Assembly: GCA_035556515.1 (NCBI GenBank)
Contig: DATMEO010000175.1
Span: 1-13,089 of the forward strand
Length of the DNA: 13,089 nucleotides
Source of the DNA: Gaiellasilicea sp035556515
GTDB lineage: Bacteria; Actinomycetota; Thermoleophilia; Gaiellales; Gaiellaceae
Direction: 5' to 3'
Shown here: positions 6,886 to 11,738 of the stretch, one piece after another
How the letters are laid out: every line of letters begins with the position of its first letter
Numbering within the stretch: the stretch's first letter is position 1
Program-made: the position numbers and the translations under genes
The notes under the pieces: model-generated
Database searches by the model: none
What the model was told of the DNA's origin: nothing
The model's input: only the letters and a program-made list of their open reading frames with translations

Positions 6886-8591
6886 GCCGCGTCCTCACGG
6901 GTGACCGCGAACCGGTAGGCCGGGCTCGACCGGAGCAGCTCGCGATGCGTGCCCGTGGCGGCGACGCGTCCGTCGGCGATGAAGACGACGCGGTCGGCCT
7001 GGTCGAGGACGAGCGGGCTGCCGGTCATGACGACGGTGGTCCGGCCGCGGCGCGCCTCGTGCAGGCGGCGCGCGATCCGCGCTTCGGTGTGCGCGTCGAC
7101 GGCGCTCGTCGGCTCGACGAGAACGAGGATCTCGGCGTCGGCGAGCAGCGCGCGGGCGAGGACGAGCCGCTGGCGCTGCCCGCCCGAAAACGAACGACCT
7201 CGTTCCTCCATGTGGCCGTCGAGACCCTCCGGCAGCGAATCGAGGACGTCCTCTGCGTTCGCAACCGCGATCGCCTCGAGCAGCTGCTCGTCCGAGGCGC
7301 GACCCCACGGGTCGAGCTCCTCGCGCAGCGGGCCCGCGAAGAGGAGCGGATCGGTCTCGCTGACGACCACGCGGCATCTCATCGTCCCGACCGCGAGCGC
7401 CGCGACCGGCACGCCGCCGAGGGTGACGCGGCCGTCGTCGGCGAAGCGGCCGAGGCGGTCGGCGATGCGGGCGCCCTCGTCGGCACTCGGGGTGACGACG
7501 CACGTGAGCAGCCCCGGGTCGACGACGAGCCCCGACTGCGCGTCCTCGAGCACGGCTCCCTGCTGCGGCTCGGCAGCGGGCGTGCGGGGATCGCCGACCA
7601 GCGGATCGATGCGGAGGATCTCGAGCATCCGCTGCGCACCGACGAGCGCGCGCGTAACCTTGTCGACCGCCTCGGCGGCGACGCGAAGGGGGATCACGAG
7701 GAAGGCGGCATAGCCGTAGAACGCGACCAGCTCGCCCGGGCTGATCCGGCCCTGGATCGCGAGCCGAGCGCCGAGCCAGGTGACGATCACGATGAAGATT
7801 CCGGGCAGGAGCACCTGGGCCGAGTCGAGCGTCGACTGGGGCAACGCCACCCGGACACCGGCTCGGCGGACCTCCTCCGAGCGCCTGCGGTACCGGTCGA
7901 GGAAGACGCGCTCGCCGCCGATGCCGCGCAGCACGCGCAGGCCGGCGACCGTGTCGGCGCCGACCGCGGTCAGGCGGCCCACCTGCTCACGCTGCTCGCG
8001 CTGCCGCTCCTGGAGCGGCCTGATCACGAGCGAGAGGCTGCCGACCAGCACGGGCACCCCGAGCAGCACGACGAGGCCGAGCAGGGTCGACGTCGAGACG
8101 AGTATCGCCGCGACGACGAAGTACGACGCGATTGCCCCTGCGAGCCTCGCGGTGATGTCGAACGCCCCACCCGCCCGGAGCGCGTCGTTCGAGACGGTCG
8201 CGACCACCTCGCCCGTGGTCAGGCGCGTTCGGATCGCAGGCCCGGTCAACGCCGCGTGGTGAGCGACGACCTGGATCATCCGAAAGCCCGCCTGCAGCCA
8301 GTTGCTGACCGCGACGCGGTGCCGGAGCGTGCCGGCGACCGCCTGTACGACGCCGAGTCCGAAGAGTGCGGCCGCCCAGGCGAGCAGGGCACGGGAGTCG
8401 CCGGTCGCGATCCCTTCGTCCACCGCTCGACCGAGCACCCACGGGAGCAGCGCCTGCGCGAGCATCCAGATGATCCCGAAGGTCATGCCCAGCAGAAGCG
8501 TGCCGAGCTGTAGGCGCCCGACCCAGAGCAGGAAGCGGGTCGGAGAGCGCGTGTCCGGCTTGCCTGGATCCGCGAAGGGAAGCTGCTTCAT
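6882..8591 (-). CDS. ABC exporter half-transporter, degenerate-ATPase subunit
   Basis: This 569-aa fused permease/ATPase is the partner of the downstream subunit. Transmembrane segments are visible at about 28-52, 68-88, 150-190, 258-278 and 285-305. In the nucleotide-binding domain the Walker A position reads VTPSADEGAR (366-375), with no GxxGxGKS/T and no lysine. Walker B reads ILVLVEPTS (488-496), with Val492 where Asp is expected but Glu493 kept. The H-loop His is replaced (MTGSP, Gly524). The signature FSGGQ (468-472) is intact. This subunit can therefore lend its signature motif to the partner's Walker site but probably cannot bind and hydrolyse ATP itself. Similar degenerate partners are known in actinobacterial heterodimeric exporters. 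The ATG start is preceded 9 nt upstream by a TAGACT hexamer and has no Shine-Dalgarno site. Confidence 0.93.
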   Translation of the reverse strand: MKQLPFADPGKPDTRSPTRFLLWVGRLQLGTLLLGMTFGIIWMLAQALLPWVLGRAVDEGIATGDSRALLAWAAALFGLGVVQAVAGTLRHRVAVSNWLQAGFRMIQVVAHHAALTGPAIRTRLTTGEVVATVSNDALRAGGAFDITARLAGAIASYFVVAAILVSTSTLLGLVVLLGVPVLVGSLSLVIRPLQERQREQREQVGRLTAVGADTVAGLRVLRGIGGERVFLDRYRRRSEEVRRAGVRVALPQSTLDSAQVLLPGIFIVIVTWLGARLAIQGRISPGELVAFYGYAAFLVIPLRVAAEAVDKVTRALVGAQRMLEILRIDPLVGDPRTPAAEPQQGAVLEDAQSGLVVDPGLLTCVVTPSADEGARIADRLGRFADDGRVTLGGVPVAALAVGTMRCRVVVSETDPLLFAGPLREELDPWGRASDEQLLEAIAVANAEDVLDSLPEGLDGHMEERGRSFSGGQRQRLVLARALLADAEILVLVEPTSAVDAHTEARIARRLHEARRGRTTVVMTGSPLVLDQADRVVFIADGRVAATGTHRELLRSSPAYRFAVTREDAA

Positions 8592-8600
8592 CGGCGCGCC

Positions 8601-8606
8601 AGTCTA
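8601..8606 (-). promoter_or_regulatory. Candidate -10 element for the ABC/mfd gene run
   Basis: The minus strand reads TAGACT, 9 nt before the ATG at 8591, with no ribosome binding site in between. That layout fits a transcript with a very short or absent 5' leader. This is the divergent gap to greA, so a minus-strand promoter is needed here. No convincing -35 was seen; the call rests on one hexamer. Confidence 0.4.
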
Positions 8607-8665
8607 TGCGGCGAACCGGAGAAATCGGCCATGATGAAGCCCTGGCCGATCGGAACCCCGAGTCG

Positions 8666-9091
8666 ATGACCCCAGCCCAGCGCGACGCGCTCGCGGCCGA
8701 GCTCGCCGAGCTCGAAGGCCCGAAGCGGGCCGAGCTGGTCGAGGCGATCGCGACCGCCCGCGGGTTCGGCGACCTTTCCGAGAACTTCGCCTATCACGAC
8801 GCGAAGAACGAGCAGGGCCTGCTCGAGCGCCGGATCGCGATCCTGCGCCACCGTGTCGAGAACGCCGTCATCGTCGAGCAGGCCGAGGGCGGCGTCGTCG
8901 GCGTCGGCTCGGTCGTCGAAGTGGAGGACGAGAGCGGCGGCCGCTTCGAGGTCGAGATCTCGAGCGTCACGGGCGGCGTCTCCACCGACTCGCCGCTCGG
9001 CGCCGCGCTCGTCGGCGCCAGCGTCGGCGACGCGGTGCAGGTGCAGGCGCCGAGGGGCGCCTGGACCGCTCGCGTCGTCTCGGTTCGCTAG
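8666..9091 (+). CDS. greA: Transcription elongation factor GreA
   Basis: GreA stimulates transcript cleavage by RNA polymerase in backtracked complexes. The N-terminal coiled coil carries the tip motif FGDLSEN (34-40), with the acidic pair D36/E39 matching E. coli D41/E44, then AYHDAKNEQ (42-50). The C-terminal FKBP-like domain has the family's DSPLGxAL motif at 108-114 followed by VGDAVQV. I chose the ATG at 8666 (141 aa) because family members begin about here; the frame stays open to an ATG at 8606, which would add 20 residues without family character. Only a weak GGA lies 10 nt upstream. It is the only plus-strand housekeeping gene in the left 10 kb. Its TAG stop overlaps the stop of convergent pth through the shared sequence CTAG. 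Confidence 0.9.
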   Translation: MTPAQRDALAAELAELEGPKRAELVEAIATARGFGDLSENFAYHDAKNEQGLLERRIAILRHRVENAVIVEQAEGGVVGVGSVVEVEDESGGRFEVEISSVTGGVSTDSPLGAALVGASVGDAVQVQAPRGAWTARVVSVR

Positions 9092-9681
9092 TTGAAGCGG
9101 CGCTGGGCCTCGTCGAGGCCTTCGCCGGCGAGGGTCTCGACCGCGTCGGCCGAGCGTGCGATCAACGCCTCGGCATCGTCCTCGGGCGCGAACGGGCTCA
9201 GCACGTAGTCGGCGACCGGGCGGCGATCGCCGCGCCCGGGCCGACCGACGCCTGCGCGGACGCGGAGGAACTCCGCCGAGCCGAGCGCCTGCCTGATCGA
9301 GCGGAGGCCGTTGTGGCCCGCGAGGCCGCCGCCGAGCCGCACCTGGATCCGGCCCGGATCGAGGTCGACGTCGTCGTGCACGACCGCGATCTGCTCGGTC
9401 GGGAGCTTGAAGAACCGCGCGGCGGCGCCTAGCGAGCTCCCGGAGAGGTTCATGTACGTCTCGGGCTTCAGGAGCGCGAGTCGCAGCTCGCCGACGCGCA
9501 CCTCGGCGAGCCGGCCGGAGAACTTGGAGCGAAAGGAGCCGTCGTGGCGTCGTGCGAGCTCGTCGACGACCATCCAGCCCGCGTTGTGACGGTCGCGCGC
9601 GTGCTCTCGTCCTGGGTTGCCGAGGCCGACGACGAGCAGGTCCAGCGTCGAGGCGCTCTCGCCCCGACGGAAGAGCCGCAT
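9088..9681 (-). CDS. pth: Peptidyl-tRNA hydrolase
   Basis: Pth cleaves peptidyl-tRNA released by stalled ribosomes and recycles tRNA. The 197-aa length is typical. Family motifs are present: VVGLGNPG (17-24, Asn22), the catalytic RHNAGW (31-36, His32), KPETYMNLSG (72-81, Asn78), VHDDVDLDPG (101-110, Asp103) and GGLAGHNGLRS (118-128, Asn124). The ATG directly follows the rplY TAA stop (TAAATG), and a GAGG 5 nt upstream inside rplY can serve as ribosome binding site. The rplY-pth pair is conserved across actinobacteria. The stop shares CTAG with the convergent greA stop, so there is no intergenic space or terminator between them. Confidence 0.96.
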   Translation of the reverse strand: MRLFRRGESASTLDLLVVGLGNPGREHARDRHNAGWMVVDELARRHDGSFRSKFSGRLAEVRVGELRLALLKPETYMNLSGSSLGAAARFFKLPTEQIAVVHDDVDLDPGRIQVRLGGGLAGHNGLRSIRQALGSAEFLRVRAGVGRPGRGDRRPVADYVLSPFAPEDDAEALIARSADAVETLAGEGLDEAQRRFN

Positions 9682-10389
9682 TTACGCCTCGGAGTCGGAC
9701 GCGTCGGGCTCGGCCGCAGCCTCGCCGCCCTCGGGCGTCTCGCCCTCGGCCTCGCCCTCCGGAGCCTCCTCGCCCTCGGCCAGCTCCTCGCCCTCCTCGG
9801 GCTCGGGCTCAACCTCGACGATCGGGGCGGAGACGGTCGCGATCACGGTCTCGTGCGGGTCGTCGAGGAAGACGACGCCTTCGAGCTTCGGGATGTCCTC
9901 GAGCCGGAGCGCCTCGCCCATCTCGAGCCCGCTGACATCGGCCTCGATCGATTCGGGCACCTCCATCGGCAGCGCCTCGACGTTGAGCGTGGTCGCAGGC
10001 TGGTTGAGGACGCCGCCCTCCTTGATCCCGGGTGCGTCCTCGGCGCCGTACAGGTGGACGTTGACGGTCGCCTGGATCGCGACGTCGAGCCGCACCTCCT
10101 GGAGGTCGATGTGGCGGACGTGGCCCCGGATCGGATCCCGCTGGTACTCCTTCAGGATCGACGGGTGCTCGGTCGTCTGGCCCTCGAGCACGACGTCGAG
10201 CACGGCATGCAGCCCGGAAGGGCCGGTCAGCGCGGCGCGGAGCTCTCGCTCGCCGACGGCGAACGCCTGCGCGGTCGACCTGCCGTAGAGGACGCCCGGA
10301 ATGAAGCCCTGCTTGCGCAGGCGCCGAGACTCGGGCGTGCCGAGCCCGGTCCGATCCTTCACCTCGAGACGAAATCTGTCGCCGGCCAC
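9682..10389 (-). CDS. rplY: 50S ribosomal protein L25/general stress protein Ctc
   Basis: This binds 5S rRNA in the large ribosomal subunit. It is 235 aa, the long TL5/CTC form. The N-terminal L25 domain covers about 1-95 (SRRLRKQGFIPGVLYG at 21-36, LKEYQRDPIRGHVRHIDL at 79-96). The TL5 C-terminal beta domain covers about 97-190 (GVLNQPATTLNVEALP near 126-141, VSGLEMGEAL 152-161). The last 45 residues are a Glu/Ala/Pro/Gly-rich acidic tail, common in actinobacterial L25. The start is GTG at 10389, 8 nt after a good -10 hexamer TACAAT and without a Shine-Dalgarno site, so the mRNA is probably leaderless or nearly so. It abuts pth downstream. Confidence 0.95.
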   Translation of the reverse strand: MAGDRFRLEVKDRTGLGTPESRRLRKQGFIPGVLYGRSTAQAFAVGERELRAALTGPSGLHAVLDVVLEGQTTEHPSILKEYQRDPIRGHVRHIDLQEVRLDVAIQATVNVHLYGAEDAPGIKEGGVLNQPATTLNVEALPMEVPESIEADVSGLEMGEALRLEDIPKLEGVVFLDDPHETVIATVSAPIVEVEPEPEEGEELAEGEEAPEGEAEGETPEGGEAAAEPDASDSEA

Positions 10390-10397
10390 GGCGGCGG

Positions 10398-10403
10398 ATT
10401 GTA
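10398..10403 (-). promoter_or_regulatory. Probable -10 element of the rplY-pth promoter
   Basis: The minus strand reads TACAAT, 8 nt before the rplY GTG. Transcription would start at or just before the start codon (leaderless or near-leaderless initiation). The expected -35 position (about 10420-10427) falls on the centre of the 25-bp palindrome and has no good TTGACA match. Confidence 0.6.
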
Positions 10404-10408
10404 GCGCA

Positions 10409-10435
10409 CGCCAAGTAACAGTCTGTTACTTGGCG
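10409..10435. repeat. Interrupted palindrome, copy 2, upstream of rplY
   Basis: The same 25-bp palindrome as at 4389-4413, with arm gccaagtaacag at 10410-10421, central t at 10422 and the reverse-complement arm at 10423-10434. One extra outer base pair (c10409-g10435) makes the arms 13 bp here. It fills the gap between the stop of the 57-aa membrane gene (10436) and the -10 element of rplY. No T-tract follows on either strand. It may be a mobile palindromic element, a terminator-like hairpin for the upstream gene, or an operator over the rplY -35 region. Confidence 0.93.
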
Positions 10436-10609
10436 CTAGGTGATGCGAAGGTCGATGCCGAGGAGCAAGAGCGGCCAGAGCAGGATCGCGAGGATCGCCG
10501 AGAGGACGCGCTTGAGCGTCTCGAGGTTGTCGAGGTAATCCTTGGACGCGGCGACGAAGATGCCGATCGCGACGTAGATCAGGCCGAGCAGCTTGGGCGG
10601 GAGCAGCAT
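10436..10609 (-). CDS. Small two-helix membrane protein, 57 aa
   Basis: Not assigned to a named family. The peptide has two hydrophobic stretches: residues about 6-21 (LLGLIYVAIGIFVAA) and about 36-54 (LSAILAILLWPLLLLGI), joined by a charged loop (SKDYLDNLETLKR). This predicts a hairpin in the cytoplasmic membrane. I recall similar short proteins in Thermoleophilia genomes, but cannot verify this. The frame is open to a GTG at 10696; the extra 29 residues are Arg/Pro-rich without character, so ATG at 10609 was chosen. The ribosome binding site is weak (GGAT 4-7 nt upstream). In Mycobacterium the corresponding place between prs and rplY holds the lipoprotein gene lpqT. The copy 2 palindrome begins directly after its stop. 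Confidence 0.72.
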   Translation of the reverse strand: MLLPPKLLGLIYVAIGIFVAASKDYLDNLETLKRVLSAILAILLWPLLLLGIDLRIT

Positions 10610-10878
10610 GGGATCCGGCGTTCCCCGAGCCGCGACTTTCAACCGCCGCAGGCGTGAGCGCTGGGGGGCGCGCGCCGGCAGGGAGTGCTTGCCCACATCC
10701 CCACGGCGATCGAACCGCGAGCGTCCGCACTGGGCGACGCAGCTCGAGCGGCTCGGTCGCTACCGGACGCGCGCCGGCTCCACAGTTCGAGGTCGGGCAG
10801 CCCGTCCCTGCAACAGCCCCGGCAACGACTGAGGCGAGCGGTGGTACGGCAGTCGCCGGAGTGCTCTACCCTGCTGCG
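10610..10878. other. 269-bp gap between divergent small genes
   Basis: This very GC-rich stretch separates the minus-strand membrane gene from the plus-strand Cys-motif gene. It has a 10-bp direct repeat (gcgcgccggc near 10670 and 10772) and short local inverted repeats, but no convincing protein, tRNA or terminator. It should hold promoters for both genes; only the plus-strand -10 at 10867 could be proposed. Confidence 0.5.
10867..10872 (+). promoter_or_regulatory. Candidate -10 element for the Cys-motif gene
   Basis: TACCCT lies 6 nt before the GTG at 10879, with no Shine-Dalgarno site, matching the near-leaderless layout also seen at rplY and at the first ABC gene. No -35 was recognised. 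Confidence 0.45.
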
Positions 10879-11208
10879 GTGGACGAGCGCGAACGTCGGA
10901 TGGCGCAGAACGAGGCGTTCTTTCGGGAAGTCAACGAACGGGTTGAGGCTGTCGCTCATCAACTTGGGCCCAATGTCCCATACGAGTTTGTCTGCGAGTG
11001 CGCGAACGCCGACTGCACATTCCGAGTCGTGATGTCGCTGCGCGAGTACGAGGCCATCCGCTCGGATCCAAAGACGTTCATCGTGCTCCCGCTCCACTAC
11101 ACCCCAGAGGTCGAGGACCTCGTTGCCGAGGAAGATTCCTACTGGGTCGTTCGCAAATCGGGTGAGGCCGGCGAATCCGTCGAGCACCTCGATCCGCGAA
11201 GCAGATGA
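10879..11208 (+). CDS. Conserved small protein with CxCx4C motif, function unknown
   Basis: A 109-aa soluble protein. The N-terminus is a charged helix (DERERRMAQ, then FFREVNERVEAVAHQL). It is followed by FVCECANADC with Cys39, Cys41 and Cys46 (CxCx4C), possibly a small metal site, then LREYEAIRSDPKTFIVLP (54-71) and an acidic region ending in WVVRKSGEAG and DPRSR. I recall abundant uncharacterised actinobacterial proteins with this layout, but no function is known to me. The frame is open upstream to 10654, but residues before the GTG at 10879 are low-complexity and lie across the proposed -10 element. ATG at 10900 is an alternative start. Codons end in A or T more often than in the neighbouring genes (GTT, GCT, CAT, CTT, AAT, TTT), hinting at different origin or weak selection. 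A strong terminator follows 88 bp downstream. Confidence 0.83.
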   Translation: MDERERRMAQNEAFFREVNERVEAVAHQLGPNVPYEFVCECANADCTFRVVMSLREYEAIRSDPKTFIVLPLHYTPEVEDLVAEEDSYWVVRKSGEAGESVEHLDPRSR

Positions 11209-11296
11209 GGGCTCTCGAGAGCGCTGTGACGAGATGCTCGAGGCGAGTGCGCTCGCGCACCAGCGACTAGACTGGAGCAACGTTGGGCGGGATTGC
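11209..11296. other. 3' untranslated stretch with short palindromes
   Basis: Directly after the stop lies a perfect 12-bp palindrome gctctcgagagc (11211-11222), then a small stem gcgag/ctcgc (11243-11256). A TAGACT hexamer at 11268-11273 could be a -10 for a short RNA ending at the terminator that follows, but this is weak. No protein was recognised. Confidence 0.35.
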
Positions 11297-11330
11297 AGGG
11301 CCGAGTCGATGCCGCAGCCGACTCGGCCCT
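11297..11330 (+). terminator. Intrinsic terminator after the Cys-motif gene
   Basis: A perfect 12-bp GC-rich stem (agggccgagtcg at 11297-11308, its reverse complement at 11319-11330) with a 10-nt loop, followed on the plus strand by the pyrimidine/T-rich run tccttcttcc. This is the most convincing rho-independent terminator in the window and fits a monocistronic plus-strand transcript from 10879. Confidence 0.8.
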
Positions 11331-11383
11331 TCCTTCTTCCCGGCGCCCGCGAGCACGAGGCACACGCACCGTTCTGAGCGCGA

Positions 11384-11402
11384 ACGACGTTTCCAACGTC
11401 GT
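11384..11402. repeat. 19-bp inverted repeat
   Basis: Arm acgacgtt (11384-11391), loop tcc, arm aacgtcgt (11395-11402). It reaches into the GTG at 11401, the candidate start of the small membrane ORF. It could be an operator or a hairpin masking that start; chance cannot be excluded. Confidence 0.45.
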
Positions 11403-11520
11403 GCCCTATCTCGAGCCCGGAAGAAAACGAGGTCGTCGCAGACCTTCTCTCACGCAAACGCTCTGGTTCGTTGTCACGGGCATCGCGATCCTGCTCGTAC
11501 TCCGACTCCTCATTCGCTGA
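11401..11520 (+). CDS. Possible single-span membrane microprotein, 39 aa
   Basis: Doubtful. From GTG at 11401 the frame encodes a short N-terminus, a basic patch (GRKRGRRRP at about 7-15) and a C-terminal hydrophobic helix (LWFVVTGIAILLVLRLLIR, to the end), the layout of a positive-inside, tail-anchored microprotein. The frame is open to a TTG at 11293, but that would run through the terminator stem at 11297-11330, so the shorter form is more likely. No Shine-Dalgarno site or promoter was recognised. The hydrophobic end is the only real support. Confidence 0.35.
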   Translation: MPYLEPGRKRGRRRPSLTQTLWFVVTGIAILLVLRLLIR

Positions 11521-11565
11521 GGTGTCTTGCGCCGTATCCGCTGTCGAGCGCCCAGCGTTGCACTA

Positions 11566-11592
11566 GTAGACGGGACGGGGGGTCCCGCCTAC
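11566..11592. repeat. Hairpin with cgggac/gtcccg stem
   Basis: Stem cgggac (11571-11576) and gtcccg (11582-11587) around a five-G loop, extended after one a/c mismatch by gtag (11566-11569) pairing with ctac (11589-11592). On the minus strand the loop is five Cs. Function unknown. Confidence 0.5.
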
Positions 11593-11609
11593 GTGCGGTC
11601 TAGGGGTCC

Positions 11610-11667
11610 GCTGGCTGAGGGCTCGCGCCCGTACTGGTCAGGTTCGTTGGCGCGAGCCCTAGCCGGC
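11610..11667. repeat. Very stable 19-bp stem-loop downstream of prs
   Basis: Twelve perfect pairs (agggctcgcgcc at 11618-11629 with 11649-11660), then one bulged g (11617), then seven more pairs (11610-11616 with 11661-11667, one of them G-T). The loop is 19 nt (11630-11648). No T-run follows on either strand. It could be a terminator of the type without a U-tract proposed for actinobacteria, a structured RNA, or a mobile-element relic. Confidence 0.7.
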
Positions 11668-11711
11668 AGCGCACCGAACCGTTCACTGCTTTGTGCCTTC
11701 CGCAATTCTGA

Positions 11712-11738
11712 GCAGATGGCCCGGTTGAGCGGATCTGC
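11712..11738 (-). repeat. Short hairpin directly after the prs stop
   Basis: Arms gcagat (11712-11717) and atctgc (11733-11738) around a 15-nt spacer, adjacent to the prs stop codon at 11741-11739. Only six pairs, so weak; it may protect or end the glmU-prs transcript. Confidence 0.35.

Larger units (their letters stand above)
11521..11738. other. Structured non-coding region between convergent genes
   Basis: This 218-bp stretch lies between the plus-strand ORF ending at 11520 and the prs stop on the minus strand. It has no credible protein but contains three hairpins (11566-11592, 11610-11667, 11712-11738). It is probably a two-sided transcription end zone, though none of the hairpins has a T-tract. 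Confidence 0.5.

Noticed and set aside
6945..8513. Plus-strand open frame of 522 codons antisense to the degenerate ABC subunit
   Set aside because: Composition is a shadow of the minus-strand gene (Arg, Asp, Glu-rich, no hydrophobic pattern).
6882..8591. Degenerate ABC subunit as a pseudogene
   Set aside because: The frame is intact at full length, the signature motif and Walker B glutamate are kept, and the losses complement the partner's, which fits a maintained heterodimer.
8593..8600. GGCGCGCC palindrome before the ABC start as an operator
   Set aside because: An 8-bp all-GC palindrome is likely by chance in DNA of this composition, and there is no second half-site.
10610..10696. Longer start (GTG at 10696) for the small membrane protein
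   Set aside because: The added 29 residues are Arg/Pro-rich without pattern, while the ATG at 10609 directly precedes the hydrophobic hairpin.
10681..10740. tRNA-like T-arm on the minus strand (GCGGTTCGATCGC)
   Set aside because: The loop is 8 nt, and no matching acceptor, D or anticodon arms can be folded around it.
10639..11457. Minus-strand open frame of 272 codons across the gene-poor island
   Set aside because: It runs antisense to the Cys-motif gene and through the terminator stem, with no coherent domain or start signal.
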